A program made the translations under genes and the position numbers. Shown piece by piece: positions 32,190 to 44,975 of a DNA stretch of 64,000 nucleotides. Source of the DNA: Cheilinus undulatus. Lineage: Eukaryota > Chordata > Actinopteri > Labriformes > Labridae. The notes beneath the pieces were generated by a model. The model was not told the DNA's origin. It saw nothing but the letters and a program-made list of their open reading frames with translations, and made no database searches. Position 1 is the first letter of the stretch, and each line of letters starts with the position of its first letter. The stretch covers positions 24,906,329-24,970,328 of the forward strand of contig NC_054877.1 in the NCBI RefSeq assembly GCF_018320785.1, given 5' to 3'.

Positions 32190-32815
32190 AAACAAAACAT
32201 AGCAGAAACCTGCCCTTGGCCTTTCAGGCGGTTCATATTAAATTAGGAATAAAAAAACTCGAACAATCAACCACTTTCCTTCTTTCAATTTCCAAAAGGA
32301 AAAGATATATAAAAAACTTTATCTTTCATCTTACTGTTATTCAATTAAAACTTTTATTTATTCTCGAAAAGGACATTGAGGTGTCCCTCATTTCCAATGT
32401 TGTCGAGATTACAAGCACAAGCAAGACTAAACAACCATCAAATACAATCAGTTATAACCAATAGAAATCAATCAAAACAGTAACAATTGAAACAAAGTAA
32501 CTAGAAACCAAGGTCCTAAACTCTGCAAGAGAGGGTATGACTTCAATCTTGTTATTGTTCTGATGGAAAAAAAGAAGACTAAAGAACAGAACATTGGAAC
32601 TACATTATCTCATTTTCCAAAAATGAATAAATCTATACAGAACATTTTGTTTTTTATCTTCTTCTTGTGCTCTGATCACAAAGGGAGCACAAAGAACAGT
32701 CACATATATGTATAAAAAAGAATGCTACATCATCAGTGTTCTGGTCTTTGATTTTACTTTTTTAATCAAAACACAAAAGTGATGACAACATTTTTTCTTG
32801 TATTAATTTCCTTTA

Positions 32816-34037
32816 AGCCAGGTACACACGGTGCAGAATGTCATCTCACACTGTACGACTGAATCTCTTACAGTGCATGACCATCGCGCACGAGTTGTGT
32901 GCTCACACTGTACGAGTGAAGTCGGGTCAGACTGTGACAGAAACCCAAAGAGTTTCCTTTTTAGAAAGTCTCACACATTCAGTGTGAAGTGTTTTCAGTC
33001 ATATTCTCTCTCTCCCCTGCTTTCTCTTGCTCTCTCTCTCCCTCTCCCGTTACCTCTCTCTGTCCCACACACAAATATTATCACCATCTGCATCAGCTGA
33101 AGATCAGCGGTTAGGAATATTTCATGTTCATTTATTTCCTTTATCAAAGCGGGAGTGCATCAGAAAGTCATTCTAGCTGTTGTCATGGTAATTTAGGATG
33201 TTGACTGACAGCTTACAAAGGAAAACAATCCCCAAAAGTTGTTTATTCTGCTCGCATTTCTGCTCTCACTGTGAAGTGTCTGGAGTCATTAAAGCTCGAG
33301 TATGTAACATCTGATGAGAACAATGCAGAATCAACTCTACTCCCCCTCCTTTCCTGTTCTTCTCTGTGTTTGAGCTCCGTAGCTCTTCCCCTCTTCTCAC
33401 ATACCTCCTCACAAATGTGCATGTCCACTGAATCAAATACTGACCGCAGCAAAGCTCTCGTGATTTTGCGCCGCTTTTCCACTGAAATCAATGGCCAGAT
33501 CACAGGCAAGGAAACACCTCATCTCAGCATTATCAAATTCTACATAGGACCAAACACCGCTGGCAACTCCGCCATTGTATCAACTTCTCACTGAGCTGAG
33601 AGGTGGAAGCACACCTACTACAGCGGCCAGTAGGAATGCTCCCTCTGACCTGAGCCTTGATTGCTAGCTTCCTCATTGGCTGGAGCATCGTCCCTTGCTG
33701 GTTTTCCTTAAGTGAGAATCCAGCACGCAGAGGCGTTGCAGAAGTGTGTTATTTTGTTAGATGGCTTCAATAACAAGACCCTGACGGGTTGTGTTGTTTT
33801 TGTGGGCATATGATACTAAAAATAAATCGCTTACTGCTGCTTTAACCCAAAATATCAAACATGCAAGAAATCCTTCCAACCAGTCGGGAGCAGGTTGTCT
33901 GGTCGGCTGTCATACCCCCCTGTACACAGCACAACAAACGACGCCTGATCCAACTGAAGTCTGCCCGACTTCAGAGTGAGTTGTGCAACTCAGAATTCAT
34001 GGCTGAATTGCAGGAAAATCGCAGTGTACACCTGGCT
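32816..34037. mobile_element. 1.2-kb Harbinger-like non-autonomous element, TTA target duplication
   Basis: The left end AGCCAGGTACACACGGTGCAG faces the right end CGCAGTGTACACCTGGCT, its near-perfect inverse. TTA flanks both sides at 32813-32815 and 34038-34040. A three-base TWA duplication is typical of PIF/Harbinger elements. No intact transposase is present. The interior includes a CT-rich microsatellite and further repeat-like text (TTAAAGCTCGAGTATGTAAC). Confidence 0.7.
33003..33066. repeat. CT-rich microsatellite
   Basis: Imperfect (CT)n tract with CCC/GCTTT interruptions, inside the Harbinger-like element. Confidence 0.8.
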
Positions 34038-34170
34038 TTAGAGGGAAAAAAGGAATAGAAGTGGAAAACAAAACAGTTCATTTTTGTTTTCTGTTTTTTG
34101 ATTTCTAATTTAATATGAACTTCCTGAAGAGCCAAGGGCAGGTTTTATATGTTTTGTTTATATATTTTTT

Positions 34171-35320
34171 CAACAGTTATTGTAATTGTAATTGAAATTA
34201 AACCCTTGACACTGTCAAAACTGCACAAAAGCACTGACACCAAAATGTTGCCAATATTTTTGTGCCTTTTTCAAGTGTGCTGCCAGTGAGGATAGCCGCA
34301 TTTAAAATTTTCTATCTCTAATTTCCCTCATAAAACAGTTGAAGCAACCTTTATAAACGGACCATCCTTGTTGTCTCTCTTTCACTCGAGGAAGTTTTGG
34401 GTTCACATATGACTACAGATCTGTAGTTTTCATGTCTTTTTTGAGATGTGGTCATCTATTGGCAGTCACTAAAACACTGGAGTTTGTTTCATTAGAAATG
34501 TGATGATAAAGACTAAAAGGATTGAACATTTTATTCAGAAAGCTGCTGACTAAACATCTTACTGAGTGCGTGCGATCTTCAGCGATTATCTTGTGACTTC
34601 CAGTTTTTTCCTTTGGGTGCTGCTCCCATGTTAATTCATTTGCATATTAATTGAACATTTCTTTATTTACACTCAAGCAAACTGATCTTTATTTCATTAG
34701 AACACCAAAAATAAGCACCACCCCTGCTGCTGCTCTGTCAGAATTCTATCTTCATTCAAGTGTGAACGGCAGCGTCACAAAGTGCCACTTAGTGTCACCT
34801 TGGATGATTATCTTGACTCCCATTGTCCTGACATGCAGCACTCAGAAAGGCTTGTTCACATCAAACTACATTTGCAAGAAAAAAAAATCAGAGATCAGAC
34901 AGAAATAACATCCTGTGACCCTTATTCTGCTGTGGATTTAAGGTTAATACTGTACAAATCCATCTGATCAGACTAGAGTTGTCATAAAGGTTTGGCCTGG
35001 CTTATAAAGTTCATGCTGAGTTTTGAATAAAATCATGGATAATTGTGGGGATTAGTCCATCATGTATCATTGAGGCATTATTATTCAAATATATTCACCC
35101 TTGGAAGTCTAGCATTTATCATTTTCTTCCTTCCCTTCCTCCTTAACAACCAGCATGCCTCACTAAACAGAGTCACAGAGGATTAGGAAGCTAAGTCAGG
35201 GTCACACTTGTGTTGATAGAAATAGCCTGATTAAAAGACTGCGCTGGGATTCAGCCAATAACGTTTTGCATCATCCATATCACGATTATGTCCACTCACA
35301 CGACAGCCTTTGTCTTAAAT
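34171..35320. other. Upstream intergenic DNA of the light-chain gene
   Basis: No gene recognised. It may hold muscle enhancers, but no specific site could be supported apart from the proximal promoter annotated separately. Confidence 0.35.
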
Positions 35321-35334
35321 AGCAGCACAAAAGC

Positions 35335-35440
35335 ATATCCTTTTATAGTCCTCGCCCTATTGTTGGCAGGGGGGTGGAGATGACACCTGCGGACAGTGGA
35401 TAAAGGGGCCTGACCTTTAATGGGACACCTCTACGTGCAC
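35335..35440 (+). promoter_or_regulatory. Putative proximal promoter of the myosin light-chain gene
   Basis: CCTTTTATAG at 35339-35348 differs from the CArG consensus CC(A/T)6GG in one base. An E-box CACCTG lies at 35384-35389. A TATA-like GATAAAGG at 35399-35406 would place transcription start near 35430, about 55 bases before the ATG. CArG boxes (SRF) and E-boxes (myogenic bHLH factors) are usual in muscle light-chain promoters. The sites are seen; their use is inference. Confidence 0.45.
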
Positions 35441-35486
35441 TGAGCTGGATCCCTCTGTTTTATCAGCCCTCTGAAAGCTTCTTAGA

Positions 35487-38400
35487 ATGGCGCCAAAGAA
35501 GAAGGAAGAGCCGAAACCTGCTGCACCTGCAACCCCTAAACCCCCTGAGCCCGAGCGCCCAAAGACCCCGGACTTTGACCCTACAACAGTGACGGTAAAT
35601 TAGAAAAAAAAAAAAATCCTTATATTAATGCAGACAAAGTTTAGAAGTTGATCTAATCTATGAAATGACCAATATGTATCACTTCCAAATTAGGATATTC
35701 AAGCATTACGTTGCTTGATACTTTGCTATTTTTTTTGCATAAACTGTAATTATTATCTTATGGTCTCATTAATGAGGTGTTTTCTCTCAAACGCTCAACA
35801 GTGATCCTCAAGTTGCGGTTTAAAGAGCATCAGAGACCCCATGTGACATAATCTTGGCATTGCAACCAAAACAGGAGGAGCTGGAATGGTTTATTTTCAC
35901 TCTTTAATAAGCTTTAAAAAACACTTACAACAGCAAAGACCTTTGAACTTTATGTCAGAGGTTCGGTTCAGAGGCAAACAAGCTGATACCAGCCCACATC
36001 ATGGAAAGATCTGCTGACTTGGCCCCCGTCTCATCAGGGAGAATATTTTCCTGCCATGTTACAATGGAGCGCGGACAAAGCCACAAAATATGATTTTCAT
36101 TATGTCTGTGAATAGCAGACCACCCGCATCATTCCTCTGCGGGCAGAAAAAAAAAGTGGGTGGAAAAAGCCAGGGGGAAGAAAAATAGAGATAATTACAT
36201 CCATGGCCATCCATCTTTAGACATGCTTAGATAAGTGTTTGGATAATATTTGTACAAAGCTTCACAGAGGCGCTGGGGTTCAGACACTGCGGGCTGTATT
36301 AGAGGAAAATAGAATATTTGCTGAACATTGTGCTGTTACATGTTTTCTTGTACTCTTATATGTTTTATGTGGCTTTTATGTTTCTTATGCTCCCCATATT
36401 TTTGCACACTGAATCGCCCTTACTGGGGACAAATAAAGTTCTTGACTGATTGAATATATACTTAGAGCAAGCATTGCTAAATTGGTCATGGATATCCTGA
36501 ATATCATTTATAGTCAGGAAATGACACATTAAAGCTCCTGTAGGAAACTTTCCACATGTGTCAATTTTGGCGACCCCTGCTGACATCATGCTGTTTTTTA
36601 AGCCTCATATGGTGTAAAATAAATTTTACACTCGGGGTGATCATGGCCAAAAGTGGCATCATACATAATGACAATAAAAATAGTATGCATTCATATTTTT
36701 TCCCACTTCATACATTTTTTAATCAAGATCAGCCCTGATCATAATCATTAATTAATTAAAATAAAATAATCTTTATTGTAATTTAACCCTTTAAATGCCA
36801 GTTTAAGTGCAAAACTCTGATGTTTGTAATCTAAAAACATCACAAATAAAATTATTTTATATATAACATGCACATGAGATCTCCTTGAAGGAGGTTATCC
36901 CAGCCTTGAATGTGTTAATAATGAGAAACAACTTTGATTTTTAGGCATTATTATTATTATGATGTAAATTTATGGTAAAAAAAACAAACAAACAAAAAAA
37001 CGCTACACTCTGTGTGTTTGTTACAAAAAATGGACATCATACATATATAGCAATCTACATTGCAAATCTATTTGTTTTTTGCATTCACTTTTTAAATCAA
37101 CAGCTAACCTTGTTTTAATTGTTGAGTGTCTGACTATGCTGCTGCTTTCTGTGCTTTTTAATTGCCCTTTAGGGAACAAAAAAAATGTTTTGAATTGATT
37201 TGATCATAAAACACTTGTTGATCTGTTTTATGAAATTTAACCCTTTATATATGACTTTAAGTGCAAAGCCCTAATGTTTGTAATGTTACAAAGATTGAAA
37301 ATGAAAAAAGCATGCAAATGTGATTTTCTGAAGTTGATTATCACAGCTTTGATTATGTTAATAATGAGAAACAACGTAGATTTTATTTTATTTTATTTTA
37401 TTTATTTATCTATTTTTTGCATCAATGTAATTTTTGGAAAATTTAAGATTGAATGAAAATTTTACACTCCCTGTGTTTGTGACCGAAAATGGACATCCTA
37501 CGTAAATAATAAATTTTTTTTTGCAATCAGTTTTTAATCAACAGCTAAACCTGATCATAAATAACAATTATTGATTCATATTAAGGAATTTAACCCTTTA
37601 GATACCAGTTTAAGTCCAACAACCACCAATGTTTGTAATGTAAAAAACACAAAACATTTAATATTTTTCATATACTTCATGCAAACTGTACTTCCCTGAA
37701 GGAGATTATCACAGCCTTAATTATGTTTTTAATGAGCAACATCTTAGATTTTAATGCATTTTTAAATGCATTTTATTTTAATTTTCTTTAGATTTTACAG
37801 TTTTAGTAAATAGTTAGACTGTGTGGTGTTCGAGGCCACAAATGGATGCCAAAATAAACATTTCTGTAATTAAGAAACAAAACAAAAAGTGTGTTTTTTT
37901 CTATCATACATAAAAGAAGATTTTCTTGAAGGGGACTATCACTGCCTTGAATATGTTAATAAATAGCCGACATAAATCTCATTTATGTAGAAAGATCTGA
38001 CTTTTTAACTTCTAAAGCTTCTGCACAGATACACATTTAAAATTACTTTTTTCCTTTCTTTTTTCCTTTAAAAAAATGAATGAAACCTGTTGTGCATATT
38101 TTGGCTAAATTACAATCTTACCAATGTCATAGAACTAAATAAACTTTCTCTGGAGGCAGAGGTGAAACTTTTTGATCCTCCACATGTTGTGTAAAGATTT
38201 GGGCTTGGCCGCAGATATTTATCTAATCAGCCAATCACAGGGCAGCAACCAGTGCCTTTAAGCACTAGATGTGCTCAAGATAATCTGTTACATTTCAAAC
38301 CAAGCAGATTAGAAGTTTGTGAAACAGCCCAGCCCAGCAGGTGCCAACAACCATGATACGTTCAAAAACACTTCATTCACCATTCTTCCCAATTCTGATG

Positions 38401-41363
38401 CTCAGTTTGAACTTTAGTACTCAAGCTTACACAGCTTTGCCAGCTTAGGCTTGGCTTGCTGAAGCTAACATAGCTACACTGGCTGCGTAGCAATGTTATC
38501 TTCGTAGCTAATGTAGCTACATTAGTATTAACAATGATGGCTAAGGCTCACATTGCTAAAGCTAACAAAGCTACATTGGCTGCACAGCAACATTACCTTC
38601 ATAGCTAATTTAGCTATATTAGTATCACGATTGCTACAACTAAGGAAGCATTGGCTATGTAGCTTATATAGCTAACATAGCTCTTTAGCTTTAGCCCTAG
38701 CTATGTCGTAGTTTATGCAGGAAACAGTAGTCATCTGCCAGCCATGATCAGCTGACAGCCAGCTGATCCCAATTATACCCTCGGTGTATGTAAATATGAC
38801 ATACTTCTCACTAATCCCTGCTTGGATTAATGCTGATGCACCACACTGCTGCTGCTGGCAAAGCTTAACCTCCTCCACCCCAGCCTTCTCCTTTATTTCA
38901 TAAAGCTTGTTGCTGCCTCATATTGAAATTCATGCTACTGTGTATTAATTGCTTTTCAACTAATTGTTTTGTATTCAGTACACATACCATTAATGTATCC
39001 ATCTACTGTATATGAAGGTTTCTGACCAATTGTCCCTGGAAAGTCAAAGCATGCTGCTTCACTAACCCAGGGAGCATCTTTTGAGAAGAGCCTTCTCTGC
39101 CAAGTAAAATCTTAGATCCAGTTTGCAATAATATGGTCAAATGTATGGCGACAATGTCCCTGACTAACCTTACAAAGCAGATGGATATGCCCATTTCCTT
39201 GTTTCTCACTGGCGAATACATCTTACAAAGCAAGGCGGTTAGAAAGGGACAGGACCAATCAGCGACAAGAGGCAGTACTTTCAGGTGCGGCCGAGTCGTG
39301 ACGTAAGCAAGCAGCAACAAAAAGCCAGTACAATTATAACGGAAGAGCTTAGCGTGAAAGCTGCTAGAGCGCCAGTTTTATCAGAACTTGATGATATTTC
39401 TTTGTTAAAAGAAGAACAAAGAACAGCAGTGAGTTGTTTTCTTTTCAAAAACAAAAAAAGTTGAGCACTGACATGTCTATAGTCGTCATGTTTTGTGTTA
39501 TTCCTGGGTAGCTGCGCACGCGCACCTCGGTTGCGGCTACTTCACGTGTTTTGTTGCTCTGATTGGCCCGACAAGATGCGACAGACAGAACATTCACCCA
39601 ATCACCCTCTGAGTTTTTTTCAAATCCTCTGCCCTTTCCTTAACGCTCAGTATTGAAGGTTTCCCAGATGGATGTGTGAAACAAATGCATCTGGTGTGTC
39701 AGGTTATCCCTGACTAAAATACACTAGATGCTTCTTAAAACTACCTCTAAATGCTTTAACTGTATCTTAACTTTGTCAGTTTCTAAACAGCTGATGGTGC
39801 TGTGTTATTCATTTTCTTCCTTGATTTTAGTAAAGTATGGCAAATTTCATCGTACAGTGCACTCTGAGGCAATAGAACTTAAAAATATGAAATTCTAGTA
39901 AAAAACACCAACATTGAGACTTGAAACAAAGAGGAGACAATCATGCTTTGTCTTTTGTTTTAAAGTATCTGAATTTTGAATCTAAAACTGAATGTTAATC
40001 TAAAAAAAAAGAAAAAAGAAAAAACGTGGTTTTGTGTGTTTAACTATTCATGATCCCTACGAGGCAAATTCAGCACTGTGGTGGTGTTTATTGCCCTTTA
40101 AATTCCTTTCTCCTTATTGCATCTAAAAATATCCAAATGAATCTGACAGTAGCAGACAAAAGGCATACTGAAAGAAGAGGCTGTTACACCCAAGGTCACT
40201 ATAAACAATACACTATAATAGAAACAGATGCTGACTGTAACCTGATCATTGATGTGATTTGGCTTTCAGTCCTGTTAACTGGCCTTATTTAATTCTCTTG
40301 TTGTCTTTGTGTTTTATCTCAGCTTGAATTCACCCCGGAGCAGATTGAGGGTAAGGTTATTGTTACAGTTGTCATGCGTGTTGCATGGACTGTCAGCTAT
40401 TTTTAGCATGAGTGGGTGGATGGTTTGTGTGACTGCACTGCCCATTAGTGTGTGAGAAATGATCTGCAACAGCTGATGATACAACGACTGGGTTATGATA
40501 TCATAATAAAGTAAACACATCCATCTTGGTTGATCCCTTTCAAAGGAGATCAAGGCGAGTGCCAATCAAAAAAAAAATTAAAAAATGAATACCACAGCCA
40601 TTTTAGCCTTTTTGGATGCTTTAGTCTTTGCTACATCTTAATGGATTTTTCTGCATGCACTCTTTGATAACATAAGCTGAATATAAATTAAGAGGAATGC
40701 ACTTCCTCCTCTTTTTAGACTTCAAAGATGCCTTCCAGCTTTTTGACAGGACACCGGCTTGTGAGATGAAAATCACTTATGCCCAATGTGGAGATCTGAT
40801 CAGAGCTTTGGGCCAGAATCCCACCAACACAGAGATTATGTACGTCCTTGGAAAGCCCAAGCCTGAAGGTGGGTCACTTTGCACAATCGATTTGATGTAT
40901 TACCTGCTGTGGGTAAGTTAATACTTAAAAACCAGGGCAGGAATCAAGCTCTGTCCATGTTACTTTTAGTAAAAAACACTGCCCTTTTCCTCAGACATGC
41001 AGACCAAAATGCTCGACTTTGACCAGTTTCTGCCCATTCACCAACACATCTGCAAGGCTAAGGACCGCGGAACATATGAGGACTTTGTGGAGGGTTTGAG
41101 GGTTTTTGACAAGGAGGGAAACGGCACAGTCATGGGGGCTGAACTCAGGCATGTTCTGGCAACGCTGGGTGAGTTAATCAGGCTTCCTGCAGGATTTTCC
41201 ACAGGCTGTTTTGCAAAATGAAAGCTAACGTATCTCCTAATTGGTTCCTTAATCAGGAGAGAAGATGAGGGAGGATGAGGTGGAGCAGCTCATGCAAAAC
41301 CAAGAGGATGCAAACGGATGCATTAATTATGAAGCATTTGTAAAGTACATTATGGCTTCTTAA
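35487..41363 (+). CDS. Myosin essential (alkali) light chain, striated-muscle type, 5 coding exons
   Basis: Essential light chains wrap the lever arm of the myosin heavy chain in the sarcomere. Coding exons: 35487-35594, 40323-40350, 40719-40868, 40995-41168 and 41257-41363, all with GT/AG borders and matching phases, giving 188 residues. Residues 1-36 form the Lys/Pro/Ala-rich N-terminal extension ([14 protein letters not shown]) that in long isoforms contacts actin. [10 protein letters not shown] follows, then EF-hand-like repeats: [20 protein letters not shown], the linker [28 protein letters not shown] and [12 protein letters not shown], and the C-terminal [19 protein letters not shown]. 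Exons 2-4 (28, 150, 174 bp) have the sizes usual for this family. The last exon of 107 bp looks like the usual 78-bp exon fused to the final one. Closest by memory to MYL3/MYL4; the exact orthologue is not settled (myl4-like, or an ohnologue beside crhr2). Confidence 0.93.
36600..37990. repeat. Tandem array of long diverged units in light-chain intron 1
   Basis: Three to four units repeat the same order: TTAACCCTTTA near 36783, 37240 and 37591; CAGTTTAAGTGCAA; AATGTTTGTAATGTAAAAA; GAAGGAGATTATCACAGCC; TTAATAATGAGAAACAAC; then CACTCTGTGTGTTTGT with AATGGACATCATAC. Spacings of about 457 and 351 bp differ through AT-rich inserts. No coding content. Confidence 0.8.
38430..38720. repeat. GCTA-word tract in light-chain intron 1
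   Basis: GAAGCTAACATAGCTACACT, AGCTAATGTAGCTACATTAG and similar words run for about 290 bp. The flanking modules of the GCTA-rich family were not found here. Confidence 0.7.
39165..39706 (+). mobile_element. Helicase-bearing hAT-like element, copy C, in light-chain intron 1
   Basis: The ends TAACCTTACAAAGCAGATGG and CATCTGGTGTGTCAGGTTA are imperfect inverted repeats of about 26 bp. TCCCTGAC is duplicated at 39157-39164 and 39707-39714. The plus strand encodes [20 protein letters not shown] near 39370-39430, the motif-0-like segment also present in copies B and D. No Walker A follows; the middle instead matches copy D (TGACATGTCTA, then GTCGTCATG). Confidence 0.85.
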
Positions 41364-41628
41364 AAAGGTTCCTCATTGTCATTCTGGAGCGACATCCCCC
41401 TGCGTTTTAAAATCAATGAAGGAGTAATGAGTTTGTGTCTGCTTTACTGCCTTGACCACAGCAGATCTTCACAAGCTTCTCCAAATGCCATCCTGTACAT
41501 TTCTCATCACTGTGTGCATCAGATTGATCTGTGATTCATCAATATTTCACCATGTTTTTCTAACAAACCATGTGCTAATGCTGTGCACATATTGGATGTT
41601 ATCCCTGTTTAAATTATGGATCATGGTA

Positions 41629-41638
41629 AATAAATAAA
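41629..41638 (+). terminator. Polyadenylation signal of the light-chain gene
   Basis: Two overlapping AATAAA hexamers at 41629-41634 and 41633-41638 lie about 270 bases after the stop codon, a reasonable length for this family's 3' untranslated region. Confidence 0.7.
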
Positions 41639-41649
41639 ATCATCCAGTG

Positions 41650-43660
41650 ATGTGTTTAGTCTTTCAATCACTGCTCCCAAGCAGTGGTTTATTCACTTTT
41701 TGTTGTTGATTTTGAAGGAGATAGCATGCATCATAATGTAATAGACACAGAGAATAGAGCTGTATACACAATTACACACCAGTACGCACCATTTTGTATC
41801 ACTAAAAATATATAATACAATTGTCCATTTTTGGCAGCATAAGTTCACTCTGTAAAAGCACCCTTAAGAAAATCCCCAAACCCCTGATTAGCAAGCCCCT
41901 CACTCTTGGTGGTTTTTCCACTTTTTGGTATAAGCTCAAATCATTTTAACTCTTTTTTCCCCATGAGCTATCATGCCTGGCACCTATTACTTTTTTGTAT
42001 CACCTCTGGTAAGAATCTAAGTGAGCTGGGTTGATGCCAAAATGTGATGAGAAGATACTGCCCACCACTGACTGGTCAGAGAGTACTGCTATTGTTACTA
42101 GGAGAGTCATAAGTAGGATATCAGACGTGGGAATCAAATCTGAGGTTTTGTCTCTTTTGTGCCCAAAAAAAGTTTCAAGGAAGGATTCATGGGATGTTCT
42201 TAAACCGCTGAATTAATCTCATCTGCATTCTTAAGTTGACTAACGGGAGATCTGTAATAGTAGATCAATTTTTTTTCAAATACTGTCAGAAGTCCCGCCC
42301 CTCCTTGAAGCATATTTATATGATTAACTTGATTGTTTTGTAATAACACAGCATGTAGCTGTTAACTGTCAATGACGGCAGTGATATCAGTTAACAGCAG
42401 ACTGTACTGAGAGCTGCTCTGGGATTTTATATTGTTGTAGCGTTAGAGGGGATGGGATATTTCACTTAGCACCCTGTTACATTATGGGGTCCTACATTTT
42501 GCCCTGACCAAAGTGAACCTAGCAATTAAAGGATGAAATACTTTCTAATGGCCTACATCCAAAATTCAGTCACACATAAATCTCATTAACAGACACGCCC
42601 ACATCATCCTGGAGCAGATTTTATTGCCTCATTTTTTATGATTTTGGAGGGTAATTTTAGAAACTTAGAGATGTCTTCTTTGACTGAAATTTGATTTAGG
42701 GGTTCATAGCACAGTGACCTGTCATACAACAAACCTAAATACAGATTCCTTTTCACTTTACAGGGTCTTTAAATGGGTGTGTTTAAAGTTTTACTTTTTG
42801 TAACAATGGAAAATTTCTCCCCAGATTTTCCTGTGTACACTGTATCTTTCAGTAGTATATTGTCTTTCTGTTTGCAACTGTCTTTGAAACAAAACCTAAA
42901 AGCTACAGACAAAGAACCAGGTACAGCATCACAATGGTGTCTTATATTATTGGTGAGCCGGACGCCACTGCAGTTTCATACAGTTGTGCTGATATCCCCT
43001 GGTATTATATCAGAGTATTTACTGTAATGGTAAACAAAGTACCTGGATCAGTGTAAGCTTGAATAAGTTCTATCCACAGTTTAAACTGTTAAGCATTAGG
43101 CCTGTCTGGTTTTGTAACTGTAGAGGATTCTAATTTATCGTCTAAAGGATGTGTTGTAATTCTTCTTTTGAGCCAGCAGAGGGAGCTGTTGTCTAAATAA
43201 TGTCTCCAATCTTTTTTGCAAAATTCTTTTAAACAGCAGACAAAAAGTGATACTATGATTTGAGCCCTTGAATGAACACATGGTGAATTTGAACTTAGAC
43301 TTTTATTTCTTTTTTACTCCATTCACACTCTGAATGAATCTGTATCCTCCAACTAAATAATTACCAACCCAATTACAGTCTTTTAATCAGCTTAAAAAAC
43401 AGAAATGTGGATCGATTTTTATTTAAAACCACAAAACACAGGTCTTTCTAGTTATTAGTGGACCATTGTTTATACAGCTTCTAGAAACATCTTTGTGAAC
43501 CTTCTGGCATTATTGAAACATTATTTCTAATGATTCACAGCTGAATGAACCTTCAAGTGTTAGCCTTTAAGTGGCTGAAATTGAATCTGTTTTGCTTTAA
43601 ACTCTGACAGTGGAGCTCAAGTTTTCACAGGATCCTTTTTAAGTTTTCGCATCTGATTCT
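41650..43660. other. 2 kb intergenic stretch without recognisable gene
   Basis: Short open frames only, with no recognisable domain; no repeat ends identified. Confidence 0.4.
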
Positions 43661-43668
43661 CTATTACA

Positions 43669-44226
43669 AAACCTGGCATGCCAGATGGTTGTGTTTCACA
43701 CATCCATCCGGGAAACCTTTCATACACAGCATTTGGGAAAAGGCAGAGGGTTTGAAAAACACTCAGAGGGTGATTGAATGAACGTTCTGTCTTCTGACGT
43801 CTGTCTTGTCTTTACGAGCCAATCAGAGCAACAAAATGTGACGTAGCCTCTACCAGGGAGTAGACACCATACAGAACTGCATAACTTGAACCATGGCGAC
43901 TGTAGACATGTCAGTACATGACTTTTGAAAAGAAAACAACTCACTGCTGTTCTTTGTTCTTCTTTTAATGAAGAAATGTCGTCAAGTTCTGATAAAACTT
44001 ATGCTTTAGCAGCATCCACGCTAATCTCTTCCGCCATATCTGCACCAGCCTCTTGTCGCTGCTTGCTTGCATCACGACTCTGCCGCGCACAAAAGTACTG
44101 CCCCTCGTCGCTGATTGGTCCTGTCACTTTCTAACCGGGTCCAAACGGATCAGACGGGATTTTTGCAAGATGGATTCACCAGTGAGATAAACAGAAACAG
44201 GCATCTCCATCTGCTTTACAAGGTTT
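43669..44226 (-). mobile_element. Helicase-bearing hAT-like element, copy D
   Basis: The left end AAACCTGGCATGCCAGATGG and right end CCATCTGCTTTACAAGGTTT match the ends of copy C. The flanks CTATTACA (43661-43668) and CTATTAGA (44227-44234) are an 8-bp duplication with one change. The minus strand encodes [20 protein letters not shown] followed by SCFLFKSHVLTCL. It is the opposite orientation to copy C. Confidence 0.82.
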
Positions 44227-44975
44227 CTATTAGATAACTTAAAGTAAATTAAAACTATTAGCAGTGACTTGGTGGCTTCCTCTAACACCTTATTGAAACA
44301 CACTTTATGGTAATTAGATTGTAAATAAATGTGTGAAATTATTGCAGTGTCATTGTTAGCCTCGTCTTTTTAAAGCAGAAATTTGATGCAACATTATTTA
44401 AAAGCTGAAACTTGTACTTATGCAAACTAGGCTTGAGGGTTTGAACAGATTGCCTTGAAGGGGGATGACTTGCCCAAATTTAAATATAGCATTAACTTCC
44501 TCACAAACAGCTTTTTCAAAGCACCTCTCCCTCTCTGCTGTGTCTGACCTTCATGCTATCTGATCTTCGTCTCATCTCTAAGCTCCAGAATCTGACCATA
44601 GATTTACACTTATGTTGCTCCATTAGTTTTCCTCTGGACCTCTGGTGTGGACCAAATGTATTTTTGAAAACGATTTAGCATAGAGACTGTATCATAATGG
44701 ACTCATTCTCTTAATGTGAGTGCAGGTAAATAGCAATGCAGCTCTTATTAAAGCACACTTAAATTGTACTCAGCCTCAGCTCCCTCAGGCCAAACCTTTT
44801 GGAGGGAACATCACACTCTAAGAAGATGTTCTCATTAGATATCCTTGTGTTTAACTTGATTTATTTGATCAATTGGGCTGGTATATTCAGTCAAAGTATA
44901 CAATTTATTAGCAAAAGGTTTGATCTATACTATATTATTCTAAAAGGACTCCACTGACTCATCACTTTATATCAC
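44227..44975. other. Intergenic stretch without recognisable feature
   Basis: Nothing coding or repetitive could be supported between the hAT-like element and the LINE. Confidence 0.35.

Larger units (their letters stand above)
32190..34170. repeat. Inverted pair of about 80-bp repeats flanking the Harbinger-like element
   Basis: AAACCTGCCCTTGGCCTTTC then TTCATATTAAATTAGGAA at about 32208-32256 is matched in reverse complement by AATTTAATATGAACTTCC then GAGCCAAGGGCAGGTTT at about 34107-34150. They may be two facing copies of one repeat end, or the ends of a larger foldback unit. Confidence 0.55.
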
